From: SBAX01 sp043806315
GTDB taxonomy: Bacteria > Planctomycetota > Phycisphaerae > UBA1845
Reading direction: 5' to 3'
Assembly (NCBI GenBank): GCA_043806315.1
Contig: JAZDHF010000216.1
Coordinates: 1 to 24,486 of the forward strand
Length of the DNA stretch: 24,486 nt
Below are positions 7,636 through 15,610 of the stretch, in pieces. The translations under genes and the position numbers were made by a program. The stretch's first letter is position 1. Every line of letters begins with the position of its first letter. Under the pieces are notes generated by a model, which searched no databases, was not told the origin of the DNA, and was given only the letters and a program-made list of their open reading frames with translations.

Positions 7636-8739
7636 TCACACCCCGTCTTCTTGTCGTTGCGTCGGTTGCACAATCATCGGTGACGCCGGCACGACGAGCG
7701 CCCCTACGCGTGCCGCGCATTGGCACGCGAGGCGGATGGCGGCCTTCATACTGCCGGGGTCGGCGGCGTTGGTGCCGGCGATGTCGAAGGCCGTGCCGTG
7801 ATCGACGCTGGTGCGGATGATCGGAAGACCGAGGGTAACGTTGACCGCCGTACCGAAGGCCAGCAACTTCACCGGAATCAACCCCTGGTCGTGATACATG
7901 GCCACGATCCCGTCGTAACGCGCGCGACGCCGCTCGGTAAAGAGCGTGTCCGCGGGGAAGGGGCCTTCGACGTCGATTCCGGTGTTGCGGGCCATCTGGA
8001 TCGCCGGCTCGATGACGCGGGTCTCCTCGTCGCCGAACTGACCCTGCTCGCCGGCGTGGGGGTTCAATCCCGCCACGGCGAGGCGCGGATGCTCGATCCC
8101 GAACCAACGCTGCAGCGCTTCGTGAAGCAGATCGATCGGTTGGAACACCAGCCCGATGGTGAAGTGATTGCGCAACTCGAAGAGACCCAAGTGGGCGCTG
8201 GCGAGTGCCACCCGTAGATCACCGCCGACAAAGGCCATCGTGAAGCGCTTGGTGTTGAAGGCGTCGGCGAGCTTCTCGGTGTGGCCCGGGAAGCGGCAGC
8301 CGGCCAGTTTCCAACTGACCTTGTGGATGGGGCCGGTGACGATCGCGTCGATCACGCCGTTCTTCGCGGCGTTGAGCGCTTCGTCGACGTACCGAAGCGA
8401 CGCCCTTCCGCCCTCGGCGGTCGGACGGGCGTTGACCCAGAAACCGGCGGCGTACTCCTCGAGATCGACCAGGACGACGCCGCTGTCCACGCGTAACGGC
8501 TCGCCGCGGGCGATGCGAAACCAAAAGGGACGAAGGGCTGCGGCGTCGGCGGCGGCCTCCAAAACATCGCCCGACCCGTAGATGATGAAGCGAGCCAGCG
8601 AGCGGACTTCGGGGTCAGCGAGGGCCTTAAGGACCACCTCGGCCCCGATCCCGCAGGGGTCGCCCAGGGTGACGCCGATCAGCGGTTTGGATCGCACGGC
8701 CTGGGGCGAGACGGCGGGGCCGACCACCGCGGCGGTCAT
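7636..8739 (-). CDS. pdxA: 4-hydroxythreonine-4-phosphate dehydrogenase
   Basis: The 367-aa product is PdxA, the cytoplasmic enzyme that oxidises 4-phosphohydroxy-L-threonine with NAD(P) in the DXP-dependent route to pyridoxal 5'-phosphate. GVTLGDPCGIGAEVVLKAL (22-40) is the family's N-terminal signature. The three expected metal-binding histidines are present: His183 (ASAHLGL), His228 (NPHAGEQG) and His283 (MYHDQGLIPVK). FPGHTE (150-155) gives the substrate-binding His-Thr pair. SVDHGTAFDIAG (311-322) is also conserved. The length is slightly above the usual 330 aa because of extra residues at both ends; the true start could be a few codons downstream. The start overlaps the ribE stop as ATGA, pointing to translational coupling. 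A 58-bp part of the gene (7709-7766) recurs at 5011-5068. Confidence 0.95.
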   Translation of the reverse strand: MTAAVVGPAVSPQAVRSKPLIGVTLGDPCGIGAEVVLKALADPEVRSLARFIIYGSGDVLEAAADAAALRPFWFRIARGEPLRVDSGVVLVDLEEYAAGFWVNARPTAEGGRASLRYVDEALNAAKNGVIDAIVTGPIHKVSWKLAGCRFPGHTEKLADAFNTKRFTMAFVGGDLRVALASAHLGLFELRNHFTIGLVFQPIDLLHEALQRWFGIEHPRLAVAGLNPHAGEQGQFGDEETRVIEPAIQMARNTGIDVEGPFPADTLFTERRRARYDGIVAMYHDQGLIPVKLLAFGTAVNVTLGLPIIRTSVDHGTAFDIAGTNAADPGSMKAAIRLACQCAARVGALVVPASPMIVQPTQRQEDGV

Positions 8740-9377
8740 AGGAACCCCGCCTTCTGCAAGGCGTCCCGCGTGAGCGGTCCGCCCTCGGTCATTTGCGCGA
8801 GTCGATGCACGATCGTCCGAGCGATTATGTCCGATTCAATGTTGACGAGGTCCCCGACGGTCAGCGTGGAGAGCGTCGTCCGTTCGAGGGTCGTGGGAAT
8901 GAGTGCCACGGTAAAGTCACCCTCACGCACGTCGGCGATGGTCAGTGACACGCCGTCGATGGCGACGGAGCCTTTGGCCACCAGGTAGGGCGTCAGATGC
9001 TCATCGGGGCGAAGTCCGATCACATACTCGCGGCTCGATCGGCGGACCTCCGTCACTGCGGCCGTGCCGTCGATGTGTCCTTGTACGAAGTGGCCGTCGA
9101 GCCGGTCATCCATTTTCAGGGAGCGCTCGAGGTTGACCCGATCGCCGACGCGCTTCCGGCCAAGCGTGGTCCGTTGAAGCGTCTCGGCGATGACGTCGAA
9201 TCCCAGGGATTCGCCGAGGACGGTCGCCACGGTCAGACAGACGCCCTGGACGGACACGCTGTCGCCGGGTTTGCATTCCCGGGTGATGGGGCCGACGTCG
9301 AGGAGCAACCGCCTCCCGCCCGCCACGACGCGGGTGTCGCGGACCGTTCCCATCCGTTCCACAATGCCGGTAAACAC
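8736..9377 (-). CDS. ribE: Riboflavin synthase, alpha subunit
   Basis: The 213-aa product converts two molecules of 6,7-dimethyl-8-ribityllumazine into riboflavin plus a pyrimidinedione, the last step of riboflavin synthesis. The GTG at 9377 is chosen as start because it gives the family's usual first residues, (M)FTGIVE, and AGGGGGA (9384-9390) sits 6 nt upstream. The upstream extension to 9419 has no support. Two lumazine-binding barrels are visible, marked by VQGVCLTV in the first half and IDGVSLTI in the second. GHFVQGHIDGTA lies at the junction. The length is normal for the family. The gene overlaps pdxA by 4 bp (ATGA). Pairing of a riboflavin gene with a vitamin B6 gene is a cofactor-themed operon of unclear regulation; no FMN riboswitch was seen upstream. 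Confidence 0.94.
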   Translation of the reverse strand: MFTGIVERMGTVRDTRVVAGGRRLLLDVGPITRECKPGDSVSVQGVCLTVATVLGESLGFDVIAETLQRTTLGRKRVGDRVNLERSLKMDDRLDGHFVQGHIDGTAAVTEVRRSSREYVIGLRPDEHLTPYLVAKGSVAIDGVSLTIADVREGDFTVALIPTTLERTTLSTLTVGDLVNIESDIIARTIVHRLAQMTEGGPLTRDALQKAGFL

Positions 9378-9542
9378 GCTAATCCCCCTGGGCGACGCAC
9401 CGCCTGTGAGTTTCCACACTCGATGCTAGACCCGGTGCGAGGGATGTCAAGGCAAGTCAGAACGCGGATGAGTCATGCGGTCGTGGGCCGCCTTGCGGTC
9501 GCCGCTGTGATCGGAGGTGTACTCTCGCCTCGGCACGTCAGT

Positions 9543-9571
9543 TTGTTTGCTGGGGCACCGCCGCGTAGGAT
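9543..9571 (+). promoter_or_regulatory. Candidate sigma70-type promoter of the restriction-modification module
   Basis: TTGTTT (9543-9548) and TAGGAT (9566-9571) are 17 nt apart, a normal spacing. The predicted transcription start falls only a few bases before ATG 9581. That would make the message nearly leaderless if 9581 is the start codon, or give a roughly 50-nt leader if the ATG at 9629 is used. Confidence 0.4.
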
Positions 9572-9580
9572 TCCGTTGGT

Positions 9581-11353
9581 ATGAGCGGACATGCACTTGG
9601 CGGAACGAAGGTCAGCCGCCGGAAGGCGATGGGCGTGCATTATACGCCGCCGCTTTTGGCCGAGTTTCTCGCCCGGCGCCTCATTCCCTTTGTTGCACAG
9701 CGTTTGAACGAGCCGCTCCGAATACTCGACCCGGCTTGCGGGGATGGTGCTCTCTTAGAGTCGGTGCTGACGGCGTTGCGTGAGGGAGGAATCGACCCGG
9801 GCGTGATCGTCGGCATCGAAGCGGACGAGGGCGCCCTTTGCGCCAGCCGATTCCGGTTGTCCCGTTTTGGGGAGGTTCGCTGTGATCTCATTGAGGGAGA
9901 CTTCCTCGAGTTGGTGTCAATGAGCGACCCTCAGGCGCATCTGTGGATCTCCGATCCGGCGGTTCCGGCGCTGGCCCGGGGATTTGATGTCATCATTGCG
10001 AACCCACCTTATGTCCGTACGCAGGTGCTCGGCGCGGCGAGAGCGCAGCGACTGGCGTCTCGCTTTGGACTGGCCGGGCGAGTCGACCTTTACCACGCGT
10101 TCCTCGTCGCCGCGACGGAGTCGTTGCGCCCAGGGGGAGTGCTTGGAATCATCATTTCCAACCGCTTCCTGACGACGCTCGGTGGATCGACAATCCGCCG
10201 TTACCTCGCGCAACACTACGACGTTCGAGAGGTTATCGATCTGGGAGACACGAAGCTCTTTGATGCCGCCGTTCTGCCCGCGATTTTCATCGGGTCTCGG
10301 CGGCCGCAGGGCCAACCCTCCGTCGTTCGATCGGGAGGACGCTTCGTGCGCGTCTATTCCGACGTCGGGTCGGGCAGTGACGAGCCGATCAAATTGACGC
10401 CGGACCAGGGGATTATTGACATCTTGAGTCATGGTGAACCCGGACGCTACCGGGCACGGGAAGGCTCATTCAAAGTCACTTCCGGCGAGTTGGAACTGGA
10501 TGAAGATGCAGCCGAGGTCTGGTCACTCGTTACGGCAGAAGAGAGGGAATGGGTGGATCGCGTGCGCGCCGCATCGTGCGGCGTGTTCGGCGATGTGTCC
10601 GCGGTGCGTGTGGGAATCAAAACGACCGCGGACGACGTATTTATCCGTTCTGATTGGAACGAACTGCCTGCGGAAATGCGCCCAGAGCCTAAGTTGCTTC
10701 GCCCCCTCCTGGGACACGAGGACGCTTGCCGTTGGAGTTTGCCGCAGGGGGCCAAACCGTCCGCGAAAGTTCTCTATACGCACGAGGTGATGAACGGATG
10801 TCGACAGGCCATCGATCTTCGCAAATACCCTCGCGCGCGGGCGTACCTCGAGGCGCATCGTGACCGCCTTGAACGCCGGCATTACGTTTTGGAGGCCGGT
10901 CGGGAATGGTACGAGATTTGGGTTCCGCAAGACCCGGCCGCCTGGATCGTTCCGAAAATCGTATTCCCGGACATTAGTCCCGGGCCGCGCTTCTACCTTG
11001 ATTTTGGCGGGAACATCGTGGATGGAGACAGCTATTGGATCACTCCCGCCCCGCGCGCTCCGTCGGATGCGCTCTACCTTTTGCTCGGGGTGGCCAACTC
11101 CAAGTTGATGGCGCGGTTCCACGACCTGGCGTTCAATAACCGATTGTATTCCGGTCGACGGCGCTATATCACCCAGTATGTGGGAAAGTACCCGTATCCG
11201 TCACCTGGAACTCCGGCTGCCCAAGAGCTCATTTCACTGGTCCGGCAGGCCGTCTGCAACTGTGGTTCCGAAGCCGGTGCGTCCGGCGTTCCCATGCTCG
11301 AAGTCCGGATTGACGCTCTCGTGGAGGTGTGTTTCGGCATAGCCACCGCTTAG
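9581..11353 (+). CDS. N6-adenine DNA methyltransferase, TaqI/Eco57I-type
   Basis: The 590-aa product should methylate adenine in a DNA target using S-adenosylmethionine. Motif X is GVHYTPPLLAEFLA (18-31). Motif I is LDPACGDGALL (49-59), with the SAM-binding DPACGDG. An acidic residue in GIEADEGAL (78-86) fits motif II. NPPYVRT (141-147) is catalytic motif IV. DLYHAFLVAATESLRPGG (169-186) is the usual following helix. The order X-I-IV with a long C-terminal half marks the gamma class. The region from about 270 to 540 should hold the target-recognition domain. The ATG at 9581 has only a weak AGGA upstream. The ATG at 9629, just before motif X and preceded by GGAAGG, is a real alternative. The nuclease gene follows after 19 nt. 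The protein lacks a nuclease domain of its own, unlike fused type IIG enzymes. Confidence 0.9.
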   Translation: MSGHALGGTKVSRRKAMGVHYTPPLLAEFLARRLIPFVAQRLNEPLRILDPACGDGALLESVLTALREGGIDPGVIVGIEADEGALCASRFRLSRFGEVRCDLIEGDFLELVSMSDPQAHLWISDPAVPALARGFDVIIANPPYVRTQVLGAARAQRLASRFGLAGRVDLYHAFLVAATESLRPGGVLGIIISNRFLTTLGGSTIRRYLAQHYDVREVIDLGDTKLFDAAVLPAIFIGSRRPQGQPSVVRSGGRFVRVYSDVGSGSDEPIKLTPDQGIIDILSHGEPGRYRAREGSFKVTSGELELDEDAAEVWSLVTAEEREWVDRVRAASCGVFGDVSAVRVGIKTTADDVFIRSDWNELPAEMRPEPKLLRPLLGHEDACRWSLPQGAKPSAKVLYTHEVMNGCRQAIDLRKYPRARAYLEAHRDRLERRHYVLEAGREWYEIWVPQDPAAWIVPKIVFPDISPGPRFYLDFGGNIVDGDSYWITPAPRAPSDALYLLLGVANSKLMARFHDLAFNNRLYSGRRRYITQYVGKYPYPSPGTPAAQELISLVRQAVCNCGSEAGASGVPMLEVRIDALVEVCFGIATA

Positions 11354-11372
11354 CCTGTTCGAGAATCGGACT

Positions 11373-11996
11373 ATGAAACACGGGAGTTCTCTGGCCAAAT
11401 CGGCGAGGATCAAGAAGGAACGCATTCATTCCCTCGATCTTGCCGACGGCGAACCGCTCGCCAACGCCCCAGCGGATCCCGCGATCCTCTACTCTCTGGA
11501 AGAGCTTGCTACGCTCCTAAATCCGCTGATGGGAATCGACGCGCCGCGTGATGAAGGGAATCGGATCCTCGAGGTCCGCCCCAAGGGACATTGGTTCGAG
11601 TTTGAGGTTGCGAAATCCTTGGGGTATCACTACCCGCCCGGCGCAGGACTGTTCCCCGATCTTCGCCACCAGTTGCTGGAAGTCAAACACCACACGGGGA
11701 AGTCGGTCACGATTGATTTCGGTCACGATCATCCGGGATCGGAGGACGTGTTGGAAGCCCGCTGGAACGAGAAGGCGCGGATCCGGGTGTGCGACATTCG
11801 ATACCTGATTGCCCTCGCGCCGCCTCCCCAGTTTCGCGTCTCGGTGATGGTGCTCGCGACGGGGGCGGAAATTAACTCGATCTTTGGTGTTTCGCCGACG
11901 CAGACCATCAAGTACCAACTCGGTATCTCGAAACAATGGCGAGAGGAGCACGCCGGGCAAATCCTCGTATCCGGGCAGGTCTTCCGGGTGTCGTAA
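11373..11996 (+). CDS. Probable PD-(D/E)XK restriction endonuclease
   Basis: The 207-aa protein follows the methylase by 19 nt on the same strand. No family name was recognised. The centre reads WFEFEVAKSLGY (74-85), GLFPDLRHQ (92-100) and LLEVKHH (101-107). This fits a PD-(D/E)XK nuclease core: Glu76 or Glu78 on the first helix, Asp96 in PD, then Glu103-Val-Lys105. These residues would bind Mg2+ and cut DNA. A single-domain protein of this size beside a type II-like methylase is the classic layout of a type II restriction enzyme. The N-terminal KSARIKKER stretch is basic. The C-terminal half has predicted strands (VSVMVLATGA) and GISKQWREEH. Only a weak ribosome-binding site precedes the start. 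An alternative reading is a methylase-associated DNA-repair nuclease such as a Vsr-like enzyme, but the motif spacing favours restriction. Confidence 0.75.
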   Translation: MKHGSSLAKSARIKKERIHSLDLADGEPLANAPADPAILYSLEELATLLNPLMGIDAPRDEGNRILEVRPKGHWFEFEVAKSLGYHYPPGAGLFPDLRHQLLEVKHHTGKSVTIDFGHDHPGSEDVLEARWNEKARIRVCDIRYLIALAPPPQFRVSVMVLATGAEINSIFGVSPTQTIKYQLGISKQWREEHAGQILVSGQVFRVS

Positions 11997-12063
11997 GAAG
12001 GGCGAGCCGTAAGCCCCTGGCACACTCCGCCCCGGAGGGGACGCATTGCAGGACAGTTCCGGC

Positions 12064-15000
12064 TCAGTCGAGTCGATCGACGCCGTGCGAATCGATTCTC
12101 GCCGCGGCGTTTCGCGAGGCGCGCGCGTAGAGCAGCCAGTAGGTGACGGGGATGACGAACAGCGTAAGCAGGGTCGAGGCGAACAGGCCGAAAATGAGGG
12201 ACCACGCCAGTCCGGAGAAGATCGGATCGAAAGCGATCGGGGCGGCGGAGAGCATGGCCGTGGCGGTGGTCAACAGGATCGGACGCAATCGTACGACGCG
12301 GCTTTCCATGATCGCATCGAACAGGGAACGCCCACGGGCGAGCGAAAGGTGGATGAAATCCACGAGGATGATGGAATCCCGCGTCACGATTCCGGTCAGG
12401 GCGATCATCCCGATCATTCCCGTGGCCGTGAAGAAGATCGGATCGGCGTACACTCCGACCCGGCCTCCCGCGAGGGCGTTCAGCAACCAGAAGCCCGGCA
12501 TGATCCCCAGCGCCGTCAGAGGAATGGCGAGCATCACCACAATGGGAATGACAAACGAGCCGGTCTGGGCGGCGAGCAGGATGTAGATTCCCACTAAGGC
12601 CGTGGCAAAGGCCAGGCCCAGGTCCCGAAACACATCCAGCGTGATTTTCCATTCCCCCTCCCCCGCGAAGTCCACGCGAATTCCCTCCGGGACGGACCAG
12701 GGAATACCTCCGCCGCTCAATAGAAATGTTCGTTCCGGCAACGGACGCGGCGCGACCAATGGAATTGCCGATTGTCGATCTCCCATTGTCAATTGCCCAT
12801 TCCCGGAGGTCTCCTTTCCTTCGACGGGAATTGGCGATTCCCGGTCGCTCTGAATATCTACGACCGCTTCCGCCGGAGCCCGGCCCGCCGTCTCGGCGAA
12901 GACATAGACGACCCGCCGGAGATTCTTGTGGTAGATGCTCTTGTCCACAACCTTTGTTTCCCACCATCCCAGTTCGGCGAGAGGAATCAAATCACTGCCG
13001 ACGCCCTTGACGTGCAGACGAGACAGATCGTCTGTACTCGAACGGATGGCCTTGGGGAGGCGCAGCTCGATCCGCAGGGGGTTGCGCTCCTGGGGTGCGG
13101 ATACGGCGCCGACGCTCTCACCGGCCAGGCCTATCGTCACGGCGTCGGCGATGTCCCTGACCGTTACGCCGTGCAGAGCGGCCTTTTCCTTGTCAACGAC
13201 GAAGACCCGTTTTCGCCAATCAGTTTCGACGGAGTCATCGACATCGACGACGCCGGGCTCGGAGGCGATGCGGCCGCGAACGGTCTTCGCCGCGGCGATC
13301 AGTCGGTCATACGTGTGATCCGCCCGGCCATAGACCTCGGCGACGACGGTGGAGAGAACGGGGGGCCCGGGCGGCGTCTCCACGATTTTCAAAAGGGCAC
13401 CGTGTTCGCGGGCGATGGCCGTGAGCTGGTCGCGGAGGCGCAGGCCGATGGCGTGGCTCTGAGCGTGTCGGCTCTTGCGGGGGGCGAGGTTGATGCGAAT
13501 CTCGGCGACGTTCCCGCCGCGGCGCAGGTAGTAATGCCGCACCAGGCCGTTGAAGTCGATGGGCGAGGCGACGCCGACGTACGAGGTGAAGTCCGTGACC
13601 TCCGGCACTTCCGCGAGATACTCCTCGAACGTTCGGACGCCGGCGTCGGACCGCTCCAGCGTCGTGCCTTCGTCGAAGTCGAGCACGAGAAGCAGTTCGT
13701 TCTTGTTGTCGAAGGGGAGCATTTTGAGGGGGACAAGACGGGTGGCGGCGAGTGCGGTCGCGCCGAGCGTCGCAAGCGCCATGACGATCAGGAACGCCCA
13801 CGCGGCCCTCCGCGAGTGGAGGAGCGGGGCCATCAGGGGATAGAAAAAGCGATACAGCCGGGTTTGTTTGACCTGGGCGAGGTCGGGCGGATCATTCCGG
13901 GATTGTCGATTGCCGACGGCCGATTGCCGATCCGATTCGTCCACGCTGCTCTGGGCTGCAATTGGCAATTGGCAATGGTCAATCGGCAATTCCTCCCCGC
14001 TCACATGGCTTCGCTTTCGCAATAGATGATAGCTCAACCAGGGTGTGATGGTGAAGGCGACGAGCATGGACATGAGCATGGCCACCGGGACGTTGAGGGC
14101 CATGGGGCGCATGTAGGGGCCCATCATGCCGGTGATGAAGAACATGGGCACGAAGGAGACCATGACGGCCAAGGTAGCCGTGATCAGCGGCGGTCGAATC
14201 TCGGCGACGGCCTCCAGGACGATCGCACGCGTCGCCTTCTTGCGAAGGGCGAAATGCCGCGAGATGTTCTCGACGTCGACGATCGGATCATCGACCAACA
14301 AACCGAGTGAGAGGATCAGCGCGAAAAGGGTCACGCGATTGATGGTGTAGCCCAGGAGCAGGTTCACGGTCAAGGTCAGTCCGAAGACCACGGGGACGGC
14401 TACGCCGACGATCAAAGATTCCCGCCAACCGAGGCCGATGGTGAGCAACGCGATAACGATGACGACGGCCACGCCCAGCGTCTCGACCAGCTCGTTGACC
14501 TTCTCATCCGCCGTCAGACCGTAGTTCCGCGTGGTGACGACGGTGATGTCGTCCGGGATGACCGTGCGTTGGAGTTCGCCGGCGGCGTCGAGGATGGCCT
14601 TGGCGACGGTCACGGCGTTGGCGCCCTTCTTCTTGGCGAGGGCGACGGTGACCGCAGGGTGCGAGACCTCGCCATTCTCCGCCTTCACAGCGGAGGCCGG
14701 ACCCCAGCCGTGGCGGACGTAGCTCGTCGCTTCGGCGGGACCGTCTCGAATCTCGCCCACGTCCTTTAAGAAGATCGGGCGCTCGCCGGACGTGCCCACG
14801 ACCAGGTCGTTCAACTCATCGCTTCGCTGAAACGCCCGACCGACTTCGACGCGTACGACGGCGTCCTCGGCGTTGAACTCGCCGGCTGTGGCCGTGACGT
14901 TGGCGCCAACGATGGCCCGCCGAATCTCCAGGGGAGAAACGCGATAGGCCTGCATCCGGTCGGGGTCGAGATAGACGGAGGCAGTCCGCGGTCGCCCGCC

Positions 15001-15594
15001 GACGACGTAGGCCCGGGACGTGTCTTGCACGGCCGCAAGACGTTCAACGACCTCCTCCGCTACGCGACGAAGGGCGTATTCGTCGGATTCCGTGCTCATC
15101 AGGGTAAGCGTCACGATCGGTACGTCGTCGATCTCGACGGGCTTCACGACCCAGCCGGTGACACCCGGCGGCACGATATCGATGTGCTCGTTGATGCGTT
15201 TATAGAGCTTGACCAGGCTGCGCTCGCGGTCCTCGCCGACGTAGTAGCGGACGGTGATGATCGCCTCGCCCTCGCGCGACATGGAGTAGACGTATTCCAC
15301 CCCGTCGATCTGGTAAAGCAGTTTCTCTAACGGCGTGGCGACGAGTTGCTCGACCTGCTGGGCGGAATGGCCGGGGAAACTGACGTACACGTCGGCCATC
15401 GGGACCACGATCTGCGGGTCCTCCTCCCGCGGGGTAATCAACAGCGAGACGATTCCCAGTGCGGCGGCGAGCAGGATCAAGACGACCGACAGGTTGGAAT
15501 CGAGAAAGACACGGACGAAGGCATTGAGAAGATCAAACTGTGAGTGCCCGGCGGCGAGTCGCGGCTCGGGCATCGGTGATTCGCTGCTCGGCAT
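12064..15594 (-). CDS. RND-family efflux pump, inner-membrane permease
   Basis: The 1176-aa product is the proton-driven permease of a tripartite exporter. It has the twofold RND layout: an N-terminal membrane helix (about 33-53), a periplasmic domain, helices 2-6 (about 371-525), a central loop, helix 7 (about 595-615), a second periplasmic domain and five final helices (about 975-1155). The helix-4 acidic pair is Asp435-Asp436 in GLLVDDPIVDVENI. In the helix-10 position where AcrB has an essential lysine, the sequence is GIVTRDSIILVDF with Arg1072. Two stretches, residues about 533-566 and 918-945, are low-complexity and encoded by heptad repeats. They explain the length above the usual 1,030-1,060 aa. 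The start at 15594 lies 3 nt after the adaptor stop and inside another heptad array. Met8 is an alternative. Substrate cannot be told. Confidence 0.9.
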   Translation of the reverse strand: MPSSESPMPEPRLAAGHSQFDLLNAFVRVFLDSNLSVVLILLAAALGIVSLLITPREEDPQIVVPMADVYVSFPGHSAQQVEQLVATPLEKLLYQIDGVEYVYSMSREGEAIITVRYYVGEDRERSLVKLYKRINEHIDIVPPGVTGWVVKPVEIDDVPIVTLTLMSTESDEYALRRVAEEVVERLAAVQDTSRAYVVGGRPRTASVYLDPDRMQAYRVSPLEIRRAIVGANVTATAGEFNAEDAVVRVEVGRAFQRSDELNDLVVGTSGERPIFLKDVGEIRDGPAEATSYVRHGWGPASAVKAENGEVSHPAVTVALAKKKGANAVTVAKAILDAAGELQRTVIPDDITVVTTRNYGLTADEKVNELVETLGVAVVIVIALLTIGLGWRESLIVGVAVPVVFGLTLTVNLLLGYTINRVTLFALILSLGLLVDDPIVDVENISRHFALRKKATRAIVLEAVAEIRPPLITATLAVMVSFVPMFFITGMMGPYMRPMALNVPVAMLMSMLVAFTITPWLSYHLLRKRSHVSGEELPIDHCQLPIAAQSSVDESDRQSAVGNRQSRNDPPDLAQVKQTRLYRFFYPLMAPLLHSRRAAWAFLIVMALATLGATALAATRLVPLKMLPFDNKNELLLVLDFDEGTTLERSDAGVRTFEEYLAEVPEVTDFTSYVGVASPIDFNGLVRHYYLRRGGNVAEIRINLAPRKSRHAQSHAIGLRLRDQLTAIAREHGALLKIVETPPGPPVLSTVVAEVYGRADHTYDRLIAAAKTVRGRIASEPGVVDVDDSVETDWRKRVFVVDKEKAALHGVTVRDIADAVTIGLAGESVGAVSAPQERNPLRIELRLPKAIRSSTDDLSRLHVKGVGSDLIPLAELGWWETKVVDKSIYHKNLRRVVYVFAETAGRAPAEAVVDIQSDRESPIPVEGKETSGNGQLTMGDRQSAIPLVAPRPLPERTFLLSGGGIPWSVPEGIRVDFAGEGEWKITLDVFRDLGLAFATALVGIYILLAAQTGSFVIPIVVMLAIPLTALGIMPGFWLLNALAGGRVGVYADPIFFTATGMIGMIALTGIVTRDSIILVDFIHLSLARGRSLFDAIMESRVVRLRPILLTTATAMLSAAPIAFDPIFSGLAWSLIFGLFASTLLTLFVIPVTYWLLYARASRNAAARIDSHGVDRLD
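12762..12842. repeat. Heptad-repeat element inside the RND permease gene (periplasmic domain 2)
   Basis: Six imperfect 7-mers run from 12762 to 12803: GAATTGC, CGATTGT, CGATCTC, CCATTGT, CAATTGC, CCATTCC. After a 21-nt gap, two opposite-facing units follow (GGAATTG, GCGATTC, 12827-12840). The arms GCCCATTCCCG (12795-12805) and CGGGAATTGGC (12825-12835) are complementary at 10 of 11 positions. The element keeps the frame and encodes about residues 918-945, a stretch with no RND similarity (GNGQLTMGDRQSAIP). Confidence 0.7.
13901..13992. repeat. Heptad-repeat element inside the RND permease gene (central loop)
   Basis: Left array 13901-13935: GATTGTC, GATTGCC, GACGGCC, GATTGCC, GATCCGA. Right array 13958-13992: GCAATTG, GCAATTG, GCAATGG, TCAATCG, GCAATTC. 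The right array is the reverse-complement type of the left, so the whole is a loose palindrome with a 22-nt middle. It is read in frame and encodes about residues 534-566 of the permease (LPIDHCQLPI ... DRQSAVGNRQS), between helices 6 and 7, where an insertion should be tolerated in the cytoplasm. Confidence 0.75.
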
Positions 15595-15610
15595 TCGTCA
15601 CTCGGATCCG
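15569..15610. repeat. Heptad-periodic array spanning the adaptor/permease junction
   Basis: Six imperfect 7-mers tile this stretch: GGCATCG, GTGATTC, GCTGCTC, GGCATTC, GTCACTC, GGATCCG. On the minus strand they read as GAATGCC/GAGTGAC-type units. The fifth unit contains the adaptor stop codon (15598-15600) and the fourth contains the permease start codon (15592-15594). The sequence is a variant of the heptad family at 12762 and 13901 rather than the same motif. Confidence 0.5.

Noticed and set aside
9378..9580. FMN riboswitch upstream of ribE
   Set aside because: The leader is short and no conserved RFN-element stretches were recognised.
11997..12063. Bidirectional terminator between the nuclease gene and the RND permease gene
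   Set aside because: Only a 4-bp CCCC/GGGG stem with a 3-nt loop is present and there is no T-tract, so it was not listed.
12772..14025. 417-codon plus-strand open frame inside the RND permease gene
   Set aside because: It is antisense to a clearly conserved transporter, and its length follows from GC-rich codon bias on the other strand.
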